Assembly: GCF_042477335.2 (NCBI RefSeq)
Contig: NC_091262.1
Span: forward strand, 44,179,001 to 44,243,000
DNA from: Ovis canadensis
Lineage: Eukaryota; Chordata; Mammalia; Artiodactyla; Bovidae
Length of the DNA: 64,000 bases
Reading direction: 5' to 3'
Shown: positions 26,701 to 38,700 of the stretch, piece by piece
Layout: each line of letters opens with the position of its first letter
Position numbering within the stretch: position 1 is the first letter of the stretch
Made by a program: the position numbers and the translations under genes
Notes under the pieces: model-generated
The model's database searches: none
What the model was told of the DNA's origin: nothing
Seen by the model: the letters and a program-made list of their open reading frames with translations, nothing else

Positions 26701-29700
26701 TAAGACATGGTCACCCTATTACTCTAAGCAGTGCCTGGGCTTCCCAGGTGGCGCTAGTGGTAAAGAACCCATCTGCTAAATCTGTTCAGTGCCTGAGTTG
26801 GGAAGATCCCCTGGAGGAGGGCATGGCAACCCACTCCAGTGTTCTTGCCTGGAGAATCCCAAGGACAGAGGAGCCTGGTGGTTTACAGTCCATAGGGTCG
26901 CAAAGAGTCAGACATGACTAAAGCAACTTAGCACGCACACACACAAGCAGTGACTAGTTGAGGAATGGACGTGGGACATGATTTGGGCCAACGTAGGGGG
27001 AGGAAGAAGTGCTAGAGGGCTTCTGGGGATGTGCTCCTCGTGGTAAAAAGAAGGAGCCCAAGCACAGGTGTAGTGTATGGGACCGTGATGTAGGGCAGGG
27101 CTGTGGTCATCTGTGACCATCCTTACACTGAGGGTGGCCTGTCCTTGCTGGTGTTGCAGACCCACAGAACCACTCTGACTCAACTTCACTTTATGTAATA
27201 TCATTGAGTTCCCTTCTTGTTTGGTCATCTGAGTTAGGCTGTGAACACACAGGGGACCGGCAGGCTCACAAATGCTCGCACAGGGCCCGCAGACACAAGC
27301 ACACACATGGGCACACGTACAGGCAGAGAGGCAGACCGACCTTCAGAGCATCAGGCTCGGCAAAGCAGACCTGGGCCCCCCACTGGATGCCTGTCCACAG
27401 GTCATAGATCTGGGCGGCGATGTGGCTGAGTGGCAGGTAGCTGACCACCACCTCCTGCTGGATTTCCGAAGGTTGGATGTCACCAGCCTGGCTGCCGTAC
27501 CGTGCCGTCCATGTGATCTGGAGGATGGGCAGATGGGCCCCAGGCAGTATCTTCAAGTCAGCTCTGGAAGTGCCCACACCTGGAGCCACCCTAAGGGCTT
27601 GGGGTACTTCTTTGGAGTGTTCTTTGAACACCTTCCTGGGCATCTCTGCAGGAACCCCTCTGGGCCAGGCCTTGCCCTTCCATCCCCCTCCACTTTGCTG
27701 GGCTCAGTCTGGACCACAGACTTAAGAGCCGTCGTACTTAGATCCCTGAACAGAGGGGCTGAAGGAGCCCCCTCGAGGGCCGCTGGGGCAAGGCCATTGC
27801 CCAGGTCCACCCTCAGCCCACCCCACACATCTGGGCATCCGTCCTACATTGTCCTGACTCAGCATCACGCCCTTGGGGTTCCCAGTAGTGCCCGACGTGT
27901 AGACCAGTGTACAGCACTGGTTAGGCTTCTGGGCGTTGATGATGATGTCCAGGGCCTCCTCAGGCACCTCATTCCCGAGCTCCATGAGCTCCTCCATCTG
28001 CACCAGGTGGGAGAGTGGGGGCAGTCCTGGTGAGCTGGGTGGACTCACACAGGTCCCCACCGCCCCCCAGGCCCCTCTACGCATACTGTGTACACGCTGG
28101 GCATCCGCGTCGGAGGAGCTTCTCTATATATCACTACTGCCTTCAGATGTGGTAGGTGTTTCCAGATCTGTGTGGACAGAGAAAATAAGTGGGGTTTCAT
28201 TAAAAATAAAAGGCACTTCTTAAGAAGAGCCCCATCCCCAGGTGTCTGCCAGCCTGGCAGGAGCCTTGTGGCAAAGGTTGTTGGTTCCCAGCTCTGACCT
28301 TTTACTCAGCAGGACACCTGCCACCTTTAACGCCCAATTTCCCATCATGAGAACTTTGGAGCATCAAAGGTGGAATAAACAGGGGGCAGGGAATGACTTC
28401 TATTAAAGGAAAGCCAGACAAGCTGGGGCCTGGCTGAACGGAGCAGAGGACTGTGTAGCTATGGAAGAGAGAAGCACGGAGGAAGGGGTAGAGGAAATCA
28501 GAACTCAGTTATCTCACTAAGTTGAGGTGTCAGAGGTCAGAGTTCAGGAAAGCTGGGGTGCCTAGAATTTGTGAGATAGAATACCAGACAGGAGAGAACT
28601 GGCAGAGAAAGAGTTTGACAAATCTTCTTTAGGTGTCTTCTTGAGTCTTTGGCAGGATATTGACTGCAGCCATGAAATTAAAAGACGCTTACTCCTTAGA
28701 AGGAAAGTTATGACCAACCTAGATAGCATATTCAAAAGCAGAGACATTACTTTGCCAACAAAGGTCCGCCTAGTCAAGGCTATGGTTTTTCCAATAGTCA
28801 TGTATGGATGTGAGACTTGGACTGTAAAGAAAGCTGAGCACCGAAAAATCGATGCTTTTGAACTGTGGTGTTGGAGAAGACTCTTGAGAGTCCCTTGAAC
28901 TGCAAGGAGATCCAACCAGTCCATTCTGAAGGAGATCAGTCCTGGGTGTTCATCAGAAGGACTGGGGCTGAAGCTGAAACTCCAATACTTTGGCCACCTC
29001 TTCCGAAGAGTTGACTCATTGGAAAAGACTCTGATGCTGGGAGGGATTGGGGGCAGGAGGAGAAGGGGACAACAGAGGATGAGATGGCTGGATGGCATCA
29101 CTGACTCGATAGACGTGAGTCTGAGTGAACTCCGGGAGTTGGTGATGGACAGGGAGGCCTGGTGTGCTGCGATTCATGGGGTCGCAAAGAGTCGGACATG
29201 ACTGAGCAACTGAACTGAGCTGAATCCACACAGGCACAGGAGAAACTTCATGAAACTGGAAGAACAGATGCTGGAGGAAGATCAATAGCTGGGGCTGGAA
29301 GACAAACAAGAGCTTGTATGGGGCCAGAGATACCTGTGTTTCCATCAGCCAGAGTGAAGGGGCCCTTAGGAGGTATGAAATACAGACTTCAGAAGTGACA
29401 AGTGTTAGTTATGGGGCTAAATTAGCCTTAGAGGAAAGGCTATGTAAACCTGCCCTGAAAGGCTTCATTAAACACAAGTTTCAAAACGAAGTTGAAAAAG
29501 AGGAAAAAACTGGAATAAATTAACATGGGGGAGAAAACCAAGAAACCTAACATACCTGTAATTGGAGTCCTAGGAAAGATTTTTTAATTGAAAAAATCCC
29601 GAGAAATTTCTAAATTTGATTAAAACTATAAATCCATCAACTCAAGACTCCCAGTGAATCCCAAGCAGGATAAGCACAAAGAAAAACCATCCCAAGACAC

Positions 29701-32700
29701 AATCTAATTGCTGAAAACCAGTGATAAAGGAAAAAATCTTAAAAGGTCAGAGAAACAAGGTATACCATGTGGAAAGGAACAAAGATAAGAAAATATAGAC
29801 TATTTATCAGAAGTTGTGCAAAGTAGAAAACATTGGAATGGAGTCTTTAAAAAGCTAAAAGGGAAAAAAAAGAAACCCCATCAACCCTGAATTCTAAACC
29901 AAATGAAAATACCTTTTGAAAAATGAAGGCAAAAATGAGAAGCTGACAGAAGGCATTGCCCTTGGACTTGTATTCCAAGAAATGTTAAAGAAAGTTCTTT
30001 GGGAGGAAGGAGGATGAACCAGATGAAAACTCGGGGAGGACATGAAGGGATGAAGGGAGCCAGAAATGGCACATACGTGAGTAAGACAAAAAGACATCTT
30101 CCCTTTCTTTAAAAAAATTTTTGAATGATACATGACTATTTAAATACTACATTGCAGTGACTTCTCTGCTGGGTCCAGTGGCTAAGACTCTGTTCTCCCA
30201 GTGCAGAGGGCTCAGGTTTAATCCCTGGTCAGGAAACTAGATCCCACATGTCAAAACTAAGAGTTGAGCTCCCATGCCACAGTGGAGATCGAAGATCCCA
30301 AGAGCTGCATCTAAGATCTGACATCAGTTCAGTTCAGTCGCTCAGTCGTGTCCGACTCTTTGCGACCCCATGAATCACAGCACGCCAGGCCTCCCTGTCC
30401 ATCACCAACTCCCAGAGTTCACTCAAACTCATGTCCATCGAGTCAGTGATGCCACCCAGCCATCTCATCCTCTGTTGTCCCCTTCCCCTCCTGCCCCCAA
30501 TCCCACCCAGCATCAGGGTCTTTTCCAATGAGTCAACTCTTTGCATCAGGTGGCCAAAGTATTGGAGATTCAGCTTCAGCATCAGTCTTTCCAATGAACA
30601 CTCAGGACTGATCGCCTTTAGAATGGACTGATTGGATCTCCTTGCAGTCCAAGGGACTCTCAAGAGTCTTCTCCAACACCACAGTTCAAAAGCATCAAAA
30701 GCATCAATTCTTCAGCGCTCAGCTTTCTTCACAGTCCGACTCTCACATCCATACATGAACACTGGAAAAACCATAGCCTTGACTAGGTGGACCTTTGTTG
30801 GCAAAGTAATGTCTCTGCTTTTGAATATGCTATCTAGGTTGGTCATAACTTTTCCTCCAAGGAGTAAGCATCTTTTAATTTCATGGCTGCAATCACCATC
30901 TGCAGTGATTTTGGAGCAAAAAAAAAAAAAAGTCTCTCACTGTGTCCACTGTTTCCCCATCTATTTGCCATGAAGTGATGGGACCGGATGGCATGATCTT
31001 AGTTTTCTGAATGTTGAGTTTTAAGCCAACTTTTTCACTCTCCACTTTCACTTTCATCAAGAGGCTTTTTAGTTCTTCTTCACTTTCTGCCATAAGGGTG
31101 GTGTCATCTGCATATCTGAGGTTATTGATATTTCTCCTGGCAATCTTGGTTCCAGCTTGTACTTCTTCCAGCCCAGTGTTTCTCATGATGTACTCTGCAT
31201 AGAAGTTAAATAAGCAGGGTGACAATATACAGTCTTGACATACTTCTTTTCCTATTTGGAACCAGTCTGTTGTTCCATGTCCAGTTCTAACTGTTGCTTC
31301 CTGACCTGCAGATAGGTTTCTCAAGAGGCAGGTCAGGTGCTCTGGTATTCCCATCTCTTGAAGAATTTTCCACAGTTTATTGTGATCCACACAGTCAAAG
31401 GCTTTGGCATAGTCAATAAAACAGAAATAGATGTTTTTCTGGAATTCTCTTGCTTTTTCCATGATCCAGCAGATGCTGGCAAATTGATCTCTGGTTCCTC
31501 TGCCTTTTCTAAAACCACCTTGAACATCTGGAAGTTCATGGTTCATGTATTGCTGAAGCCTGGCTTGGAGAATTTTGAGCATTGCTTTACTAGCATGTGA
31601 GATGAGTGCAATTGTGCGGTAGTTTGAGCATTTTTGGCATTGCCTTTCTTCGGGATTGGAATGAAAATGGACCTTTTCCAGTCCTGTGGCCACTGCTGAG
31701 TTTTCCAAATTTGCTGCCATATTGAGTGTAATACTTTCACAGCATCATCTTTCAGGATTTGAAACAGCTCAACTGGAATTTCATCACCTCCACTAGTTTT
31801 GTTCGTAGTGATGCTTTCTAAGGCCCACTTGACTTCACATTCCAGGATGTCTGGCTCTAGGTGAGTGATCACACCATCGTGATTATCTGGGTCATGAAGA
31901 TCTTTTTTGTACAGTTCTTTTGTGTATTCTTGCCACCTCGTCTTAATATCTTCTGCTTCTGTTAGGTCCAGACCATTTCTGTCCTTTACCGAGCACATCT
32001 TTGCATGAAATGTTCCCATGGTATCTCTAACTTTCTTGAAGAGATCTCTAGTCTTTCCCATTCTGTTGTTTTCCTCTATTTCTTTGCATTGATCTCTAAG
32101 GAAGGCTTTCTTATCTCTCCTTGCATTCTTTGGAACTCTGCATTCAGATGCTTATATCATTTCTTTTCTCCTTTGCTTTTTGCTTCTCTTCTTTTCACAG
32201 CTATTTGTAAGGCCTCCTCAGACAGCCATTTTGCTTTTTTGCATTTCTTTTTCTTGGGGATGGTCTTGATCCCTGTGTCCTGTACAATGTCATGAACCTC
32301 ATTCCATAGTTCATCAGGCACTCTGTCTATCAGATCTAGTCCCTTAAATCTATTTCTCACTTCCACTGTATAATCATAAGGGATTTGATTTAGGTCGTAC
32401 CTGAATGGTCTAGTGGTTTTCCCTACTTTATTCAATTTAAGTCTGAATTTGGCAATAAGGAGTTCATGATCTGAGCCACAGTCAGCTCCCAGTCTTATTT
32501 TTGCTGACTGTATAGAGCTTCTCCATCTTTGGCTGCAAAGAATATAATCAATCTGATTTCGGTGTTGACCATCTGGTGATGTCCATGTGTAGAGTCTTCT
32601 CTTGTGTTGCTGGAAGACGATGTTTGCTATGACCAGTGCGTTCTCTTGGCAAAAGTCTATTAGCCTCTGCCCTGCTTCATTCCGTACTCCAAGGGCAATT

Positions 32701-35700
32701 TGCCTGTTACTCCCGGTGTTTCTTGACTTCCTACTTTTCCATTCCAGTCCCCTATAATGAAAAGAACATCTTTTTAGGATGTTAGTTCTAAAAGGTTTTG
32801 TAGGTCTTCATAGAACCGTTCAACTTCAGCTTTTTCAGGGTTACTGGTTGGGGCATAGGCTTGGATTACTGTGATATTGAATGGTTTGCCTTGGAAACCA
32901 ACAGAGATCATTCTGTTGTTTTTGAGATTGCATCCAAGTACTGCATTTCGGACTCTTTTGTTGACCATGATGGCTACACCATTTCTTCTAAGGGATTCCT
33001 GCCCGCAGTAGTAAATATAATAGTCATCGGAGTTAAATTCACCCATTCCAGTCCATTTTAGTTCGCTGATTCCTAGAATGTCGACATTCATTCTGCCAGC
33101 TCCTGTTTGACCACTTCCAATTTGCCTTGATTCATGGACCTGACATTCCAGGTTCCTATGCAATATTGCTCTTTACAGTATTGGACCTTGTTTCTATCGT
33201 CAGTCGCATCCACAACTGGGTATTGTTTTTGCTTTGGCTCCATCCCTTCATTCTTTTTGGAGTTATTTCTGCACTGATCTCCAGTAGCATATTGGGCACT
33301 TACCGACCTGGGGAGTTCCTCTTTCAGTATCCTATCATTTTGCCTTTTCATACTGTTCATGGGGTTCTCAAGGCAAGGATACTGAAGTGCTTTGCCATTC
33401 CCTTCTCCAGTGGACCACATTCTGTCAGGCCTCTCCACCATGACCTGTCCGTCTTGCGTGGCCCCACACGGTATGGCTGTGGTCCATGTGATCTGACAAG
33501 ATCTGACATAGCCAAATAAATAAATAAGTAAGTAAATAAAATACTACATTGCAGGAGTTATAACTTACACAGAAGTTAAGCATGAATGACAACAGCACAA
33601 AGTATGGAAAAGGGATGCAAGTACACTGTTGTAAGATTCAGATGTTACATGCAAAGTAGTACAATATTACATTCTAATTGTATTTGAAAGTAGACTGCAG
33701 TGAGTTAAAGATGCATATTGTAAGCCCTAGAGCAAACACTAGACGGAGAGCTAAGAAGCCAGTAGATATAATGGAATGAAAAGGAAAGTGTCAGCCACTC
33801 AGTCATGTCCCATTCTTTATGATCCCATAGACTATAGCCCACCAGGCTCCTCTGTCCATGGAATTTTTCTGAAAAGAATGCTGGAGTGGGTTGCCATTCC
33901 CTTCTCCAGGGGATCTTCCCCACCCAGGGATTGAACCCACATCTGTTGCATTGCAGGCAAATTCTTTATCATCTGAGCCACCAGTCATTCAGTCGTGTCA
34001 GACTCTTTGCAGCCCTATGGACTGCAGCACGCCCGGCCTCCCTGTCCATCACCAACTCCCAGAGTTTACTCAAACTCATGTCCATCGAGTTGGTGATGCC
34101 ATCCAACCATCTCATCCTCTGTCATCCCCTTCTCCTCCTGCCCTCAATCTTTCCCAGCATCAGGGTCTCTTCAAATGAGTCAGCTCTTCATATCGGGTGG
34201 CCAAAGTATTGGAGTTTCAGCTTCAGCATCAGTCCTTCCAATGAATATTCAAGACTGATCTCCTTTAGGATGAACTGGTTGGCTCTCCTTGCAGTCCAAG
34301 GGACTCTCAAGAGTCTTCTCCAACACCACAGTTCAAAAGCATCAGTTCTTCAGTGCTCAGTTTTCTTTATAGTCCAACTCTCACATCCATACATGACCAG
34401 ATGGACCTTTGTTGGCAAAGTAATCTCTCGGCTTTTTAGTATGCTGTCTAGGTTGGTCATAACTTTTCTTTCAAGGAGCAAGTGTCTTTTAACTTCATGG
34501 CTGCAATCACCATCTGCAGTGATTTTGGAGTCCCCAAAAATAAAGTCTCTCACTGTGTTCACTGTTTCCCCATTTTTTGCCATGAAGTGATGGGACCAGA
34601 TGCCATGATGTTAGTTTTCTGAATGGTGAATTTTAAGCCAACTTTTTCACTCTCCTCTTTCACTTTCATCAAGAGGCTTTTTAGTTCCTCTTCACTTTCT
34701 GCCATAAGGGTGCTGTCATCTGCATATCTGAGGTGATTGATACTTCTCCCATCAATCTTGATTCCAGCTTGTGCTTCCTCCAGCCCAGCATTTTTCATGA
34801 TATACTCTGCATAGAAGTTAAATAAGCAGGGTGACAATATACAGCCTTGACGTACTCCTTTCCCAGTTTGGAACCAGTCTGTTGTTCCATGTCTAGTTCT
34901 AACTGCTGCTTCCTGACCTGCATATAGGTTTCTCAAGAGGCAGGTCAGTGGTCTGGTATTCCCATCTCTTTCAGAATTTTCCACAGTTTATTGTGATCCA
35001 CACAGTCAAAGGCTTTGACATAGTCAATAAAGCAGAAATAGATGTTTTTCTGGAACTCTCTTGTTTTTTCCATGATCCAACAGATGTTAATAATTTGATC
35101 TCTGGTTCCTTTGACTTTTCTAAATCCAGCTTGAACATCTGGAAGTTCATGGTTCACGTACTGTTGAAGCCTGGCTTGAAGAATTTTCAGCCACCAGGGA
35201 AACCCATAGAATGGAATACTTAAAAATAAAACAAAAACAAAAACTCCAATCAAAAGAAATCATGAGAGAGGAGAAAAGGATCAAGGGATGGATGGGATCA
35301 AAGAACAAATAGGAAAGAACCAAGTGGTAGTTTTATAGACAATTTTGTCTGACTAGATAAAAAGTATAACTCAACTATATGCTGTCTAAAGAGACTTGCT
35401 TTAAATATAAGGACATATGTGGGTTGAAAGAGAAACAATGCCAAAATATATACCATGCAAACATTGATCAGAAGAAATCTGCAGTGGCTATATTAATATA
35501 AGACGAAGTAGCTTTGGAAGAATGGTTCTCAGAGGTAAAGAGGGACATTTCTTAATGATAGAGGGGTTAAGTCATCCAGATGACATAACAACATAACTAT
35601 GTGCATACACGATAGAGTTTCATAATACACAAAGCAAAACCAGATTTAAAAGGATAAATAAATAATCCACAATAATAATTGAGATTTCAACCCTCAGTAT

Positions 35701-38700
35701 TTGTCAGCAACAGAACAAACAGATAGAAAATTAACAGGGATATAGATGAGTTAAACAACATACCAATCAAGTTGACATTATTAACATTTCTAGAAGATTT
35801 ATTCTACCCAACAAACTGAAGAATGCCCATTCATTCAACTATGCATGGAACAGTCACCAATATAGGCCAGTTTTTTATCTACCACATCTACTTTGTACAA
35901 ACAGAGTGTTTCAGGCAGCAAAGAGCCCCAGGTGATGAGAGAAAGTTCTTTCTTTGGAAAATAATCCTAACTGATCAATTAGAAAACCAGTGTTTTCCCA
36001 TGGCTCATGTATTCAATAATAATTAATTCAGGCAAAGTTCATCAGTAGAGAGTGATGGGGAACATCGCAGTGGATGATCAGGTGGCCCCCTGAATCCAGG
36101 GAATGAAATTCAGCATCAGTATAAGTAGTACTACCCGACATCACGTGCCTCTTGAAGCTGTGCAATGGGAAGTACACAGCACCACCTATGGGGTGTTTTT
36201 GCCAATTAGCATCTAATCTGAAGGGCATCAACGCTTGTGATCTAACAGGAAGTGTGGAGGTTACAGGGACAAGCTACACAACAGCTCAGGACGGCTGACC
36301 TAGTTTCTGCAGCATGTCTATGACAGAGGCTCTCCATTTGAGCCTGTGCCAGAATCACCAGGAGGCGTGGGCCCCACACCCTGTTGTTTAGAATCCATAG
36401 GTCTGGGTGGGTTCTGAAACTAAGTTCCCAGGTGATGTGACTGGTCCTGGACCGCACTGGTCTATGGTACAGGACAAAAGGTGGGGGCTCTGTTTTGAAT
36501 TAAAAGACTCTTAAGAGACACCACCAAATGCAACACATGGGCCTGGTTTAGATCTTGATTCAAACGAATTGCCTGGAAAAACACATTGTTGGTATTAGAT
36601 GATAGGAAAGAATTCTTTGACTAGTGTAAATAAAGGTGATAAAGTTGCTGTGATGAAGAAACTGTTTTATATTTTATAAATATTGAGCTATTTAGGGGGT
36701 AAAATGCTGTGATATCAGAGATTTGCCTTCAAATACTTCCTACTGATTGATGAAAAACCATTGATGATTATTAAATCTGGATGATCACTCTATGAAGGTC
36801 CACTATACTCTTCTCTCTATTTATGTTTGTCTGGAAAGTCCCAGAACACAAATTTTAAGCGATTGCCTAGGGCGGACATTTCTGATTCAGTAAGCCTGGG
36901 CCTCAGTTTCTTCAGTGGTAAATGAGGCAGGGGAAGGGCATTTGGATCAGATCAACCATCTATGCAGAGGGGGTTGTCTCCCTGAGGGAGGGGGCAAAAT
37001 CTATTGGGGGGGGCTTTTTTAATTCAAAAAATTCTTTTTTTGGCCATGCAGCATGTGAGGTCTTAGTTCCTCAACCAAAGATTGAACCTGCGCCCCCTGC
37101 AGTGGAAGCGTGGAGTCTTAACCACTGGGCCACCAGGGAAACCCCTATGGGGCGTTTTTATGGCTCTACCACCCTCCCCGATCTGAGTGCCCAAGTGGAG
37201 GGGCGTGTGACTCCCTCGGGCGAGGCTGAGGAGGCGAATTAACCGTTGCTACTTAGCAGCTGAGGCTCCTGCCAGTTTGGTTCTCAAGGAATCTTAAACA
37301 CTAGGGTCTCCGGGAAAGCTGGCCTTGGGGGAAACTTGGGTCAGGGGCCTCTGGCATCTACGAAGAATCTAAACCTGAGTGAATCAGGGACCCACTGAGT
37401 CCTAGGGGCCTGGGACACCCCTGCTGTTCACTATTCTCTAAATATTTGTCACCTTTCTATTAAGTGAGGGCTTCCCTTGTGGCTCAGCTGGTAAAGAATC
37501 CGCCTGCAATGCAAGAGATCCCAGTTTGATTCCTGGGTTGGGAAGATCCCCCGGAGAAGGGAAAGGCTACCCACTGTAGTATTCTGGACTGGAGAATTCC
37601 CGTGGACAGAGGAGCCCAGCAGGCTACAATCCACAGTGTCGCAGAGAGTCAGACACAACTGAAGTGACTTGGGACATTCTGTTAAGTGAAGGGCCTGAGT
37701 GCCTGGGGAGGGCAAGGAAGGGGGTGCTAAGCACGGCCCAGGTTCACCACAGCCTCTCAGAGCAGTTCACTCCAGACCCCCTCCTCTGCACCCAGACCTC
37801 CTCTCCCCAACTCAAGCATTGATCTGAGTCAGATAGAACAGAGGCTCCCACAATGAGGGAACCCTGGAAACACGGGGTTCAAAGGAGTGGAGACAGAAAA
37901 GGCCTTCTCCACCTGAGCTGAGGGAGGCCATCTAATCTGACCAGTCCAGGGCTCCAGGTCCCACTGTCCCAGGAGGCTGGAGACCACTCCTCCTGGCCTC
38001 AGGTGCAGGGGGGCACTGAGGTCCAGGTGACAGCTCCGGAACCAGGGCCAAGTCAACCCGGAGGAAGCCTCTCTGAGATGCCAGGAGCCATGGAGGGCCT
38101 TGCAGGCTGTTGGGTACAGCTGGGGCACAAAGGTGTCCTCAGGTCACCGAATGCCAGCATGGTGCTTATGCGACAGGGTCAGTCAGGAAGGGGCCTTAAA
38201 TGGACCAGGAGGCATCAGTGCTCCAGAAAGGTGCCAGCTGCCCCAAGAGGCACTTTTGAGCTCCTACTGGGCCCTAGGGTCTCTAGGAGGCGCTGCAGCA
38301 CTTGCTCTGGCTTGGCCCAAGCCCCACCCTGTGGCAGCCTGTACCCCCATTCCCCACCAAGACTCGGACATGAGTGCTCACGTGTCAGTGCCCTGAACCA
38401 CCCTCAGGGCACTCAACCCTTCCCTGAAGGGAAAACCATGGAGGGCCATCGGCTGGCTGAGGGGGATGAGGGCTATGTTCCTTGAGCTTCCTGGGCCTCA
38501 GTTTTCAGACCCGACAAATGAGTCAGCGGCCATTGCCCTGCTGTGCTGATGTGTGCATGTGCCGGGGAGGGTTGCTGTTGAGGATGGTGGGTGACTCTGG
38601 CAGGGAAGGTGGAGGTCTGTGAGGATGCCTAGCCTGACCCCCGTGGCTGCTTCCCCCTTTCCCCCAAACCTTCAGGATCTTTTCCAGCTGCTTCTGTGTG

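Larger units (their letters stand above)
25372..27340 (-). other. ACSBG1: ACSBG1 introns 8 and 9 (26437-27340 and 25372-26254)
   Basis: Both are GT-AG introns of about 0.9 kb. Intron 8 holds one Bov-tA. Intron 9 holds no repeat that I recognise. Confidence 0.8.
29520..35900 (+). mobile_element. Old L1 remnant split into three pieces
   Basis: L1-like A-rich sequence is present at 29520-30141, 33555-33784 and about 35205-35900. The last piece reads like the L1 ORF2 endonuclease region ('ctatatgctgtctaaagaga', 'gctatattaatataagacg', 'aaagagggacatttcttaa'). The gaps are filled by younger SINE/BovB insertions. No ORF survives. Confidence 0.7.
28168..38669 (-). other. ACSBG1: ACSBG1 intron 6, retroelement-rich
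   Basis: The intron is 10.5 kb. About two thirds of 28656-35900 is retroelement: an old L1, two SINEs and three BovB copies, listed separately. From 36000 to 38669 it holds a CHR SINE and a Bov-tA in otherwise unremarkable sequence. Confidence 0.85.

Noticed and set aside
27272-28033. 253-codon + strand ORF
   Set aside because: It is antisense to ACSBG1 exons 7 and 8 and their intron. The minus-strand reading gives clear acyl-CoA synthetase motifs, so this frame is a shadow.
30893-33441. Long minus-strand ORFs with endonuclease and reverse-transcriptase motifs as a possible novel host gene or retron-like system
   Set aside because: They are successive broken pieces of a BovB retrotransposon, with a matching 3' end and target-site duplication. 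They are not a host gene.
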